In this document: positions 25,370 through 34,534 of the stretch, piece by piece
Numbering within the stretch: the stretch's first letter is position 1
Layout: every line of letters begins with the position of its first letter
Assembly (NCBI GenBank): GCA_002173095.1
Contig: NHBK01000018.1
Span: forward strand, 1 to 64,000
Reading direction: 5' to 3'
Source: Hyphomonadaceae bacterium TMED5
GTDB taxonomy: Bacteria; Pseudomonadota; Alphaproteobacteria; Caulobacterales; Hyphomonadaceae
Length of the DNA: 64,000 nucleotides
Notes under the pieces: model-generated
The model's input: only the letters and a program-made list of their open reading frames with translations
The model's database searches: none
What the model was told of the DNA's origin: nothing
Position numbers and translations under genes: made by a program

Positions 25370-26020
25370 TTAAGCGGAACGGATGGCCTTCACAGCGTCC
25401 GAGGCGGTTTGCGCCAGCGCTGTGATCTGGTCCCAATTGCCCGCTTTGATGTCTTTGTCTGTCGCCAGCCAGGAGCCGCCAACAGCGACGACATTCGGCA
25501 GCTTCAGATAGTTCGCCATGGTTTCCGGCTTAACGCCGCCGGTTGGCATGAAGTTGATATTCGGCAGCGGTGCTGAGAGGCCCTTGAGAGTGGCCGCGCC
25601 ACCATAAGGTTCAGCCGGGAAGAATTTCAGCGTGTCAAAGCCCTGATCATACAGTTTCAGTGCTTCGGTTGGCGTTGCGACGCCGGGAACAACCAGACCT
25701 GGGAATTCGGCAAGGTCCTGCACGAGGAAGTCCGGTGTCGCTGGCGTCACCAGAAATTCAGAACCAGCTTTTAGCGCGGCGCCAACATCCGATCCACAAG
25801 TGATGGTGCCTGCACCAACGAATACATCAAGACCGCTGGATGCGATTTCCTTGATCGCGTCGAGAGACGCGGCCGTGCGAAGCGTGACCTCGATAACATC
25901 CAGACCACCTTTCATCAGCGCTTCTGCCAAAGGCACAGCGTCAGCTACCGACTCGATGGTGAGAACCGGCACTACACCGCAATTGCGGATACGTTTTTTC
26001 TGTTCAGTGATGTCAGACAT
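25370..26020 (-). CDS. eda: 2-dehydro-3-deoxy-phosphogluconate (KDPG) aldolase
   Basis: A 216-residue class I aldolase splitting KDPG to pyruvate and glyceraldehyde-3-phosphate, last step of the galacturonate route and of the Entner-Doudoroff pathway. Glu44 (DVIEVTLRT) and the Schiff-base Lys132 (TLKFFPAE) are in place; FMPTGGV near 160 binds phosphate. Length and motifs are canonical. Placed between the esterase (25 nt) and the PEPC-like gene (28 nt), so it belongs to the uxaA-driven operon and receives KDPG from KdgK encoded 12 kb away in the kduD operon. Confidence 0.95.
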   Translation of the reverse strand: MSDITEQKKRIRNCGVVPVLTIESVADAVPLAEALMKGGLDVIEVTLRTAASLDAIKEIASSGLDVFVGAGTITCGSDVGAALKAGSEFLVTPATPDFLVQDLAEFPGLVVPGVATPTEALKLYDQGFDTLKFFPAEPYGGAATLKGLSAPLPNINFMPTGGVKPETMANYLKLPNVVAVGGSWLATDKDIKAGNWDQITALAQTASDAVKAIRSA

Positions 26021-26045
26021 TTGCCAAAAGTCTCGCGCTTAAAAG

Positions 26046-27077
26046 TTAGTGTTCAGACGGAGAAAAGCCATTTGAGGTCGCCCAGTTCATGACGAGACCC
26101 GGCCAGTCTTCCAAAGGTGTTTCATAAATCCCGCGCATGCCAAAACCATGACCACCATGTTCGAAGATGTGAAGCACGGCGGGGATATCTGCCTCGCGAT
26201 AGGCCTGCATGACTTCCATGGAGTTTTCCATGACTACGGATTGGTCGTCCAGGGCATGCAAAAGGAATAGCGGAGGGCTGTTCGCATCCACATTCTTGGA
26301 GAGGTCCCATGCATCCATCAGTTCCACAGACGGTTCATCACCGAGGAGGTTCTGGCGAGAGCCTGCATGCACGTTTGGGGAATTCATCAAGGCGACGGGA
26401 TAAACCAGTACGCTAAGGTCAGGACGCGCAGACAGTTCGTCTGCGGCATCAACTGGCTCATAAGTAAGTTCATCGAATTTCTGCGAGAGTGTGCCGGCCA
26501 GATGACCGCCTGCAGAGAATCCCATGACCAGAAGGTTTTCAACGCTTCCGCGTTCAGCGCTGCCATGCTGGCGCACGAGGCGCGTGGCGCGCTGGGCATC
26601 CTGAAGCGGAGTTTCCGGGCCTGCCGGCCAGCCCTGGAACGGTAGGCGATAGGTCAGCACATACACGTCATAGCCGAACTGGTTGAAATAACGTGCGCCT
26701 TCCCAGCCTTCTTTTTCGACCACAACGTGACGATACCCGCCGCCCGGAATGAGCAGCATGGTGTTGCCGTTGTAATTCTCTGACCTGAAATAGGTGAGAG
26801 TTGGCGCTGTCACATCCCGCGCTGCGCGGTCGGGCAGACCAAAGGCGTTATCGCGAGCAACGAAATGCTCTTCTAAGTCGACAGCCTCAAGGCCCGGTGC
26901 ACCATTCGGCCAGATGGTGAAAACCTCGTCTGGCTGACGATCAATATCGACCAGGAACGGATCGTTCGTGACTGTGGTGACAGCGTCTTCCGTCAGGCCC
27001 GCAGGCGCAACACAGGCGGCAAGCACCAGCGCGGAAGACGTAATCAGAAATCCACGACGGGATGACATTCCAATCAT
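26046..27077 (-). CDS. Lipid-anchored alpha/beta-hydrolase, probable polysaccharide (acetyl) esterase
   Basis: A 343-residue exported hydrolase. The N-terminus has a twin-Arg-like SSRRGFL and lipobox LAAC (Cys22). The catalytic set is visible: oxyanion GGGYRHVV, nucleophile GFSAGGH, acid HALDDQSVV, base HGGHGFGM. Similar proteins are called xylan or pectin acetylesterases or BD-FAE/esterase-lipases. Position in the uronate operon, after the TRAP genes and before eda, argues for removing acetyl groups from pectic material at the envelope. The start at 27077 follows GGGAGG. Substrate inferred, not shown. Confidence 0.8.
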   Translation of the reverse strand: MIGMSSRRGFLITSSALVLAACVAPAGLTEDAVTTVTNDPFLVDIDRQPDEVFTIWPNGAPGLEAVDLEEHFVARDNAFGLPDRAARDVTAPTLTYFRSENYNGNTMLLIPGGGYRHVVVEKEGWEGARYFNQFGYDVYVLTYRLPFQGWPAGPETPLQDAQRATRLVRQHGSAERGSVENLLVMGFSAGGHLAGTLSQKFDELTYEPVDAADELSARPDLSVLVYPVALMNSPNVHAGSRQNLLGDEPSVELMDAWDLSKNVDANSPPLFLLHALDDQSVVMENSMEVMQAYREADIPAVLHIFEHGGHGFGMRGIYETPLEDWPGLVMNWATSNGFSPSEH

Positions 27078-27156
27078 GGGCGGATCCTCCCGTCAGGATT
27101 AGAAAAGGACGGAAGCGCCATAACTGACGCAAGCGTGGTATGGAGCTTCCGAGCCA

Positions 27157-28437
27157 TTATTTGAACAGACCTGGCAGTGTCAGAGACAGAGCCGGAATGA
27201 AGGTGATCGCCATCAGTGCCGCAAGAAGCGCCGTGTAGAATGGCCATATCGTCTTGATGGCGGTCTCAACCGGGATTTTGCCCACGGCTGCGCCTACGAA
27301 CAGGACTGAACCTACTGGTGGCGTGACAAGGCCCATGCCCAGATTGAGCATCATGATGATGCCGAAATGGACCGGGTCCACACCAACTTCCATGACAACC
27401 GGCAGAAGGATCGGCGTCGTAATCACGATGAGCGGCGACATATCCATAAACGTACCGAGGCAAAGCAGGATGACGTTGATGATCAGGAGCACCAGAATTG
27501 GGTTGCGCGTGATCTCTGTAATCATGTCCGCGAGCTTGGTCGGCGCTTCCAGAATGGCGAGCGCATAGCCAAAGGCTGTAGCAGAGCCGATGATCATGAG
27601 CACCATAGCAGTGATCTTCACAGACTGGATGGCCGCTTTAGAAAAGCGTTCCCAGCCGAGTGTGCGATACACGAACGCGCCGATGATCACCGTATAAATC
27701 ACCGCAATGGCAGAGGATTCGGTCGCCGTGAAAATGCCAGACAGGATACCGCCCATAATGATGATGGCGGTCATCAGACCCGGAATAGCGAACAGCACAG
27801 CACGGCTGAAATCCTTCCAGCCCGGGAATACGCCGCGCGCATAACCGCGTTTCACAGCGATGATCCAGGAGACGACCATCAGAAGAATGGCGGTCAGTAC
27901 GCCCGGAACGATGCCCGCAAGGAACAGGTCACCAATGGAAACACCAATGCCAGATGCGGCAGAGTAAATGATCATATTGTGAGATGGCGGGATAAGCAGG
28001 CCAACAATGGCTGCGGTCACCGTGACATTCACTGAATAATCAGCGTCATAGCCCTTTTCCTTCATCAGCGGCATCATGGTTGCGCCCATGGCTGATGCAC
28101 TCGCGATCGCAGAACCGGACACTGCGCCGAACAGGGTGGATGCACCCACATTCACCGCTCCCAGGCCACCACGGGCACGTCCAAACGCGCCTTCGGCAAT
28201 GTGTACGAGCCGTTCAGCAATGCCTGAGCGATACATGAGATCGCCCGCAAAGATGAAGAATGGAATAGCCATGAGCGTAAAGACGCTCACCCCGGCCGCC
28301 ATGCGCTGGAACACCACGACCAGCGGAATATCGAGCGCAAGGAAACAGGCGATGGACGCTGCAAGCAGTGAAAACGCCACGGGAACACCGATAGCCAGAC
28401 AGGCTATCAGAACAACTAGCAGAATAATCAGCTCCAT
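27157..28437 (-). CDS. TRAP transporter large permease (DctM)
   Basis: A 426-residue inner-membrane protein with about twelve helices, the Na+-driven translocating subunit of a TRAP transporter. Family hallmarks: GVPVAFSLL in the first helix, FIFAGDLMYRSGIAERL near 62, GAVSGSAIASASAMG near 105, IPPSHNMIIYS near 152, and FGIIMMLNLGMGLVTPPVGSVLFVG near 355. It overlaps the small permease gene by 10 nt. With uxaA, uxaB and eda in the same operon, the cargo is most likely D-galacturonate or a related sugar acid. Confidence 0.93.
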   Translation of the reverse strand: MELIILLVVLIACLAIGVPVAFSLLAASIACFLALDIPLVVVFQRMAAGVSVFTLMAIPFFIFAGDLMYRSGIAERLVHIAEGAFGRARGGLGAVNVGASTLFGAVSGSAIASASAMGATMMPLMKEKGYDADYSVNVTVTAAIVGLLIPPSHNMIIYSAASGIGVSIGDLFLAGIVPGVLTAILLMVVSWIIAVKRGYARGVFPGWKDFSRAVLFAIPGLMTAIIIMGGILSGIFTATESSAIAVIYTVIIGAFVYRTLGWERFSKAAIQSVKITAMVLMIIGSATAFGYALAILEAPTKLADMITEITRNPILVLLIINVILLCLGTFMDMSPLIVITTPILLPVVMEVGVDPVHFGIIMMLNLGMGLVTPPVGSVLFVGAAVGKIPVETAIKTIWPFYTALLAALMAITFIPALSLTLPGLFK

Positions 28438-28937
28438 CGGGGATCCTCCTCGTCCTCGACGTCCTCGCCTTCTGCTTCTTCAAGCAGGCGCTCCAGTGAG
28501 AATACAGTGATGAGCGCGCCGCTAAGCGGCAGGGCGAGATAGGCCATGCCGCGCGGCAGGCCCAATGATGGAATAATATGGCTCCAGGTGCGGGCGACGA
28601 GTTCGCTGCCCCAGATCAGCATAGCGAGACCACAGCCGGCTACGATGATGTCCGCGACAATGCGCAAACCGGTTCGGGCTTTTGGTCCAACCGCTTCTTC
28701 AAGTGCGACGATGCGGATGTGGAAGCCTTCACGGACGCCAGCGGCGGCAGCGAGCAGTACATACCAGATCATCAGTGTCAGTGCGGCCTGTTCAGACCAT
28801 GACGGGCTGGAATTCAGGACATAGCGTCCAAACACCTGCCAGCCGACAATGACGGTCATCAGAACGAGACCGAGCGCCGCGACACGAAGCAGCCATTCGG
28901 CCGCATGGTGGGTGAATTTTGCGAGGTTTTTCTTCAT
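28428..28937 (-). CDS. TRAP transporter small permease (DctQ)
   Basis: A 169-residue four-helix membrane protein, the DctQ subunit that docks the binding protein and stabilises DctM. Helices lie at about 17-37, 48-70, 90-110 and 128-150; the LMTVIVGWQVFGRYVLNSSPSWSEQAALTL segment is the family signature. The C-terminus is acidic (EEAEGEDVEDEEDP). It overlaps dctP by 4 nt upstream and dctM by 10 nt downstream, a tightly coupled set. Confidence 0.92.
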   Translation of the reverse strand: MKKNLAKFTHHAAEWLLRVAALGLVLMTVIVGWQVFGRYVLNSSPSWSEQAALTLMIWYVLLAAAAGVREGFHIRIVALEEAVGPKARTGLRIVADIIVAGCGLAMLIWGSELVARTWSHIIPSLGLPRGMAYLALPLSGALITVFSLERLLEEAEGEDVEDEEDPRWS

Positions 28938-29959
28938 GACCGCGTCTCCAGATCGCGGCCAATCTGTTGAACCTGCTCAACCAGCGCCTGTTGTTGCGAC
29001 GAGGTGATGAACTGGTCCCAGACAGGCTCCATGCGTTGCTGGAAAGCGCTCAGATCGTCGACTTCATTGGCTTCAATGCCAGCGGCCAGAAGACGGGTTT
29101 TTGCACCTTCGACGCGTTCGTCCCAAAGGGAACGCATGAACGGAACAGATTCCTTGGCGGCGTTCACCACCAATTCCTGATCCGCTTCGGACAGTTTGTT
29201 CCAGCGGCTGAGCGACATGACCAGAACTTCTGGTGCCATCACATGGCGGGTCAGGCTGTAATATGGGGCGGCTTCGAAATGGCGACCGGTTTCATAGGAT
29301 GGCCAGTTATTCTCAGCGCCATCAATCACGCCCTGGACGAGCGATTGATAGACCTCGCCAAGCGACATAGGTGTCGCATCAGCGCCCAGTGCGCGGATCA
29401 TAGAAACGTAGAGATCTGAGTTCTGAACTCGAATCTTCATGCCTTCCATATCTTCCGGCGTCCGGATGGGCTGGCGGGTATTGTAGAAGCTTCGCTCGCC
29501 TGAATCGTAAAAACACAATCCAACCAGATTGTGCGGTACGAGAGATTGCAGAATGGCGTCACCGACAGGACCATCAAGGCTCTGGCGCATGTGTTCAGTT
29601 GAGCTGAACAGGAACGGCAGGGACGGGATGAGCGTCATTGGTTCAATCGCGTTCATTGGCGCGAGGTTGACGCGGTTCAGGTCCAGTCCACCAAAAGAGG
29701 TGATTTCCAGCGTATCGCGCTCGGAGCCGAGCTGACCGCCAGCATAAATGCGGATGTCCAGCCGACCGCCGGTCTCTTCGCGCAGAAGATCGCCCATATA
29801 GCGAACGGCCTGCACCGTCGGATAGTCAGACGGGTGTGTGTCGGACGAGAGCAAAGGGCGCGAACCGGCATTTCCGCACGCGCCGAGTGACAGGCCGGCA
29901 AGGCCCATGGCTCCCGTCTGCAACACACGTCGTCGACTTGGATATGACGACACTGTCAT
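28934..29959 (-). CDS. TRAP transporter substrate-binding protein (DctP)
   Basis: A 341-residue periplasmic solute-binding protein with an export signal of twin-Arg look (SRRRVLQTG) and a lipobox LGAC (Cys28). The mature part has the DctP fold: IRIYAGGQLGSERDTLE near 80, PFLFSSTEHM near 125, and the ligand-binding MEGMKIRVQNSDLYVSMIRALGADATPM segment, whose Arg binds carboxylates. It starts directly after the reductase gene (no gap). The family includes galacturonate/glucuronate binders; the operon makes that the best guess. Confidence 0.9.
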   Translation of the reverse strand: MTVSSYPSRRRVLQTGAMGLAGLSLGACGNAGSRPLLSSDTHPSDYPTVQAVRYMGDLLREETGGRLDIRIYAGGQLGSERDTLEITSFGGLDLNRVNLAPMNAIEPMTLIPSLPFLFSSTEHMRQSLDGPVGDAILQSLVPHNLVGLCFYDSGERSFYNTRQPIRTPEDMEGMKIRVQNSDLYVSMIRALGADATPMSLGEVYQSLVQGVIDGAENNWPSYETGRHFEAAPYYSLTRHVMAPEVLVMSLSRWNKLSEADQELVVNAAKESVPFMRSLWDERVEGAKTRLLAAGIEANEVDDLSAFQQRMEPVWDQFITSSQQQALVEQVQQIGRDLETRS

Positions 29960-31435
29960 TTAGATTCCAAAGCCTCCCTGTAGATTTGTTTTTTCTATAT
30001 CCAGTATAGCTGAATATGCCTGTTTCACAGCTCCGGTGAAGGTGGTGTTGTCGGTGAGCTCTTTGTCGAACACAGCATACACAGCCAGAAACATTGGCAC
30101 ATCCGTTTCAGCCTTGTCCTCAGCCTTGGCGCCCAGCGCAGCAAGTTCTGAAGCCATCGGGTCCGTAATGCTCGCGTCCGCACGCGTCATGCGCACGATA
30201 AAGCGCATCCAGGCCGCAATGCCGAAGCTGAGTTTTTCAACTGAACGGCCCGCTGCAAGATTTGCGGAGATGGTTTCAAGAAGGCGGATTGGCAGTTTTT
30301 TGGACCCATCCCATGCAATTTGAGAGAGCTTGTGCTCGATTGCCGGGTTCGAAAAACGGTCCAGCAGGTCATCAATATAGACGTTCAGGTCCATACCGTC
30401 CGGCGTGGTCAGGCCCGGCAGGATTTCATGCCGCATCAGGGTATCGAGGAAGGATTTCAGTTCTGGCCGGGTCATGCCCTCGGCAACCGATTTGCAGCCA
30501 TAAGCCAGGCCCAGATAGGCGAGGGTTGAGTGCGGGCCGTTCAAAAGCCAGAGCTTTGCCTTTTCATGCAGGGCAACGTCATCGGTCATGATGGCGCCGA
30601 CGCGCGCTATGTCCGGAAAGCCCGGTTTCACATTGGATTGCACCACCCATGAGGTGAAGGCTTCGCGTTGAATTGGCCATTCATCATGATAGCCGCATTC
30701 GCGTTCTACGCGGTTGATCAAGGCGTCATCTGTCGCAGGCGTGATGGAATCGACCATGCTGGACGGGAATGAGACTTCATCCTCGATCCACCGACGCAGA
30801 GCCGGGTCAATTTCTCCGGCGAACTGCAGGACTGCGCTTTCCAGCTTTTCGCCGTTGGACGGAAGGTTGTCACAAGACAGAATGGTAAGACCGGAAAGAC
30901 CGGCGTCTTTCCGCGCAGACAGGCCCTTTACCAGCCAGCCAATGGCGCTGAGCGGCGCAGACATATCTTTCAGATCGGCCGCAATGTCGGCATGGGCCTC
31001 ATCCAGATTGCCGTCTGGTTTCAGGCAATAGCCTTTTTCGGTAATCGTCAGCGTGACGAGCTTCAACTCAGCGCTGGTAAATGGCGCGAGCGCCTGCGCA
31101 TCATCTTTGTGGCAAACCTCTTTCAAACAGCCAATCACGCGGAAGTCTATCTCTCGGTCGAGTGTGACGAGAGTATAGAGACCGGATTGTTCAGCAAGCG
31201 CATCAGGCGCCTTCCGCGAACGCAGAGCAACGGCCATGACGCCCCATTGCGGGTCGGTCGCGTTCAGACGGTCATAATAATCCATTTGATGGGCACGGAA
31301 GAAGGCGCCCGGTCCGACATGCAGAATTGAGATCGGCAATGCGTCTCGGTCATAAGTCGGGCGCTTTGCCGTCTCACCTGTAACCGCGCTCAGCGTGGAG
31401 GCGTTCAGTGTTTCAAGTTCGGTGGTATTAGTCAT
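29960..31435 (-). CDS. Mannitol-dehydrogenase-family uronate reductase, probably tagaturonate reductase (UxaB-type)
   Basis: A 491-residue NAD(H)-dependent long-chain polyol dehydrogenase. The N-terminal Rossmann part has SILHVGPGAFFRAHQMDYYD and the C-terminal helical domain KLWLLNGPHSTLAYLGLAYG, whose Lys and the following HSTLAY are the catalytic region. By sequence type it resembles UxuB/MtlD more than the shorter-start UxaB, but the next gene upstream is altronate dehydratase, so reduction of tagaturonate to altronate is the role the pathway needs. Its ATG shares the A of the uxaA stop TGA (one-base overlap); an earlier in-frame start would lie inside uxaA. Confidence 0.85.
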   Translation of the reverse strand: MTNTTELETLNASTLSAVTGETAKRPTYDRDALPISILHVGPGAFFRAHQMDYYDRLNATDPQWGVMAVALRSRKAPDALAEQSGLYTLVTLDREIDFRVIGCLKEVCHKDDAQALAPFTSAELKLVTLTITEKGYCLKPDGNLDEAHADIAADLKDMSAPLSAIGWLVKGLSARKDAGLSGLTILSCDNLPSNGEKLESAVLQFAGEIDPALRRWIEDEVSFPSSMVDSITPATDDALINRVERECGYHDEWPIQREAFTSWVVQSNVKPGFPDIARVGAIMTDDVALHEKAKLWLLNGPHSTLAYLGLAYGCKSVAEGMTRPELKSFLDTLMRHEILPGLTTPDGMDLNVYIDDLLDRFSNPAIEHKLSQIAWDGSKKLPIRLLETISANLAAGRSVEKLSFGIAAWMRFIVRMTRADASITDPMASELAALGAKAEDKAETDVPMFLAVYAVFDKELTDNTTFTGAVKQAYSAILDIEKTNLQGGFGI

Positions 31436-32952
31436 CAGAGCGTGACGCCCTTTTTCCAAATGGAGATGGAGCGCTCTTCATTACGCTCATTGCAGGTCTG
31501 CTCGCCGCTTGCGACGGCGATGATTTTGTCCACCAGGGCATCCGCTATCTCGGAGCGATCATTCGCACTCAGAACCACCCCGGCATCAAAGTCGATCCAG
31601 TTTGGCTTGCGATTGGCAAGGTTCGAGTTTGACGCGACTTTGATCGTCGGAACCGGAAAGCCAAGCGGTGTGCCACGGCCTGTCGTGAACAGAATGATGT
31701 TCGCACCAGAGGCTGAAAGCGCGGTGCAGGAAATAGCATCATTGCCGGGGGCTTCCAGCAGGCTGAGGCCTGGCTTGGTCGCAGGAACGGCATAGCGGAT
31801 GACATCTTCGACCGGCGCTTTGCCCGTTTTCTGAACGGCGCCTAGAGACTTCTCTTCAAGCGTCGTGATGCCGCCCGCTTTATTGCCCGGCGACGGGTTC
31901 TCATTCACCGGATGGCCGGAGCGCGTGTAATAGTCTTTGAAATCATTGACGAGTTCAGCGATCTGGCGACGTACACCGTCGTCTGGCGTGCGCGTCATAA
32001 GCAAATGCTCTGCACCGAAAATCTCAGGAATTTCAGTGAGGATCGCCTTGCCGCCAACTGCGGTGACGCGATCTGTGATATCACCCAGAAGCGGGTTCGC
32101 GGTAAGCCCGGACAGGGCATCGGAGCCGCCGCATTTCAGGCCAATCACAAGATCAGAGATCGGGCAGTCAGTGCGCTCGTCTTTTGCTGTGATCTCCAGC
32201 AATTCTTCAATCGCTGTTTCGGCCTCTTCCATTTCATCAAAAACCATTTGAGATCGCACAATGCGAATACGATCTTCCGGAATGCCTTTGATCGCTTCGG
32301 AGAGGGCATCAACCTGATTGGTTTCACAGCCGAGCGCGATAAGAACGAGCCCGCCAACATTAGGGCTGCCTGCGAGAGATGCGAGAACATCCCGGGTCGA
32401 GACAAGATCATCGCCCAGCTGAGAACAGCCATGCGGGTGGGCGAGGGCAATCACGCTGTCTGCGCGGCCATTCAGATTTGCATTGGCTTTGCGCGCAGAG
32501 ACATCTGCAATGCGCGATACACAGCCAACCGTTGGGATGATCCAGACTTCATTGCGGGTGCCAACACGGCCATCTGCACGCTTATAGCCTTTGAAGGTAC
32601 GTGTGGCCGCGGTGTTTGCCGCGCGCTGAGCACCATTATACGCTACGTTATAGTCAAGCGCGCCGCCGAGATTGGACTTGATGTTGTGCGAATGAACATG
32701 ATCGCCAGCCGCAATGTCGCTTATGGCGTTGCCGATCACTTCGCCGAAGCGTTTGACCGGAGTGCCCGCTGCGATATCATTCAGCGCAAATTTGTGAAAC
32801 GCAGGGATGTCGCTTTTCAGTGTCACCTGACCGTCGTCTGTGGAGACATCTGTACCCGCCTCAAGCGGCAAAAGCGCAACAGCAACATGATCCTCCGCTG
32901 AAACGCGCAGGATCGCCGCAGTCTGAGCTTCGGTCTGTTCAGAAGGTTCCAA
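31435..32952 (-). CDS. uxaA: Altronate dehydratase
   Basis: A 505-residue enzyme converting D-altronate to 2-keto-3-deoxygluconate. The N-terminal SAF domain (VALLPLEAGTDVS, HKFALNDIAAGTPVKRFGEVIG, DHVHSHN) is followed by the UxaA core: GYKRADGRVGTRNEVWIIPT near 120, HPHGCSQLGDD near 190, GLKCGGSDALSGLTANP near 275, and the C-terminal ILFTTGRGTPLGFPVPTIKV. Conserved Cys and His fit an iron-binding site. First gene of a long operon running to 22534, and divergent from uxaC across an operator at 33021. Confidence 0.95.
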   Translation of the reverse strand: MEPSEQTEAQTAAILRVSAEDHVAVALLPLEAGTDVSTDDGQVTLKSDIPAFHKFALNDIAAGTPVKRFGEVIGNAISDIAAGDHVHSHNIKSNLGGALDYNVAYNGAQRAANTAATRTFKGYKRADGRVGTRNEVWIIPTVGCVSRIADVSARKANANLNGRADSVIALAHPHGCSQLGDDLVSTRDVLASLAGSPNVGGLVLIALGCETNQVDALSEAIKGIPEDRIRIVRSQMVFDEMEEAETAIEELLEITAKDERTDCPISDLVIGLKCGGSDALSGLTANPLLGDITDRVTAVGGKAILTEIPEIFGAEHLLMTRTPDDGVRRQIAELVNDFKDYYTRSGHPVNENPSPGNKAGGITTLEEKSLGAVQKTGKAPVEDVIRYAVPATKPGLSLLEAPGNDAISCTALSASGANIILFTTGRGTPLGFPVPTIKVASNSNLANRKPNWIDFDAGVVLSANDRSEIADALVDKIIAVASGEQTCNERNEERSISIWKKGVTL

Positions 32953-33020
32953 GTTTCGCTTCCCAATTTTCCGCTGTCGTTCAGTTTTTTGCAGCGAATT
33001 GTTTTGTCAGGTTTTGAACT

Positions 33021-33037
33021 ATGGTAACCGGTGTCAT
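33021..33037. promoter_or_regulatory. LacI-type operator copy 1 (uxaA / uxaC divergent promoter)
   Basis: ATGGTAACCGGTGTCAT, an imperfect palindrome around ACCGGT. It lies 69 nt before the uxaA start and 52 nt before the uxaC start, so one site could govern both directions. The same 17 bases recur inverted at 42478. Confidence 0.75.
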
Positions 33038-33088
33038 AAGAAACGCAATACTAATCGAAATCATTTCTGCTGAGAGGATTGGAAGAAA

Positions 33089-34534
33089 ATGCCGTTGACG
33101 GAAGCGCCACAGGGTGGCGACATAAAAAGCCATAAATTACATGAGGATAGACTGTTTCCTTCAGATCCTGTGCAAAGAGATATCGCGCGTGAATTATACG
33201 CTGAGGTATCGGGGCTGCCGATCATTAGTCCGCACGGGCATACTGACCCATCCTGGTTCGCCAAAAACGAGAATTTCGGCAATCCGACTGAGCTCTTTCT
33301 GGCGCCGGATCATTATATTTATCGCATGCTTTATAGTCAGGGCTTTGATCTGGCTGACCTTGGCGTTCCAGACCGGAATGGCGTGCCTGAGCATGACCCG
33401 CTGGAAGCGTGGAAACTGTTCGCGTCGAATTATCACCTATTCCGTGGCACGCCGTCCCGTATGTGGCTGGACCATGTGTTCGCAGAAGTGTTCGGCATTG
33501 ATAAGCGCCTGAGCGCCGACACCGCAGAAGAATATTATGAAGTGATCGATGCTGCGCTGAAGTCTGATGACTTCAAACCGCGCGCACTGATGGAACGCTT
33601 CAATATCGAGCTGATCGCAACGACTGAAGGCTCAACTGATTCACTGGAACACCATGAGGCTATTCTGGCGTCGGGTTGGAAAGGTGGACGTGTGATTTCG
33701 GCCTACCGTCCGGACGCTGTGGTCGACCCGGAGCATGAACAGTTCAAATCCGCCATGATCACCTTTGGTGAGATGATGGGGCAGGACGTGTTCAGCTGGA
33801 AAGGCTATCTGGAGGCGCACCGTCTTCGCCGTCAGGACTTTATCAATATTGGCACGACATCCTCGGACCACGGTCATATTACGGCGCGCACGGCGGACCT
33901 TTCCGACGTTGAAGCAGAAGATTTGTTCAAAAAGATTGTGACCGGCGATTTCACCGCGGAAGACGCTGAGCTTTTCCGTGCGCAAATGCTGACCGAAATG
34001 GCGCGTATGAGCATTGATGACGGTCTGGTGCTGCAGATCCATCCGGGTGCCTGCCGTAACCATAATGGCAAATTGTTCGCCAGCCATGGCCGCGATAAAG
34101 GCGCAGATGTTCCATCGCAAACCGAATATGTGCAGGCGCTGAAGCCTCTGCTGAACAAATTCGGCAACGATAAACGTCTGTCGATCATTGTCTTCACTCT
34201 GGATGAAACAAGCTATTCACGTGAGCTGGCGCCTCTGGCTGGCCATTACCCGGCCATGAAGCTTGGACCTGCCTGGTGGTTCCATGACAGCCCTGAAGGC
34301 ATGCGTCGTTTCCGAGAAATGACCACTGAAACGGCTGGTTTCTACAATACGGTTGGCTTTAACGACGATACGCGCGCATTCCTGTCCATTCCGGCTCGCC
34401 ATGACGTCGCGCGCCGCGTGGATTGTTCCTTCCTTGCGCGTCTGGTGGCTGAGCACCGTATGCAGATTGACGAGGCCCACGAGCTTGCCGTGGACCTTTC
34501 CTACAATCTGGCGAAAGCGGCCTACAAACTCTAA
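33089..34534 (+). CDS. uxaC: Uronate isomerase (glucuronate/galacturonate isomerase)
   Basis: A 481-residue amidohydrolase-superfamily isomerase turning D-galacturonate into D-tagaturonate (or glucuronate into fructuronate). The metal-site motif ISPHGHTDPSWFA is near residue 50; GTTSSDHGH near 265 and the Asp-containing FNDDTRAFLSIPARHDVARR near 427 complete the typical pattern. The ATG follows a GAGAGG/GGAAG stretch. It is the only plus-strand gene of the core uronate steps and overlaps the converging sialidase-like gene by four bases at the stop codons. Confidence 0.95.
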   Translation: MPLTEAPQGGDIKSHKLHEDRLFPSDPVQRDIARELYAEVSGLPIISPHGHTDPSWFAKNENFGNPTELFLAPDHYIYRMLYSQGFDLADLGVPDRNGVPEHDPLEAWKLFASNYHLFRGTPSRMWLDHVFAEVFGIDKRLSADTAEEYYEVIDAALKSDDFKPRALMERFNIELIATTEGSTDSLEHHEAILASGWKGGRVISAYRPDAVVDPEHEQFKSAMITFGEMMGQDVFSWKGYLEAHRLRRQDFINIGTTSSDHGHITARTADLSDVEAEDLFKKIVTGDFTAEDAELFRAQMLTEMARMSIDDGLVLQIHPGACRNHNGKLFASHGRDKGADVPSQTEYVQALKPLLNKFGNDKRLSIIVFTLDETSYSRELAPLAGHYPAMKLGPAWWFHDSPEGMRRFREMTTETAGFYNTVGFNDDTRAFLSIPARHDVARRVDCSFLARLVAEHRMQIDEAHELAVDLSYNLAKAAYKL

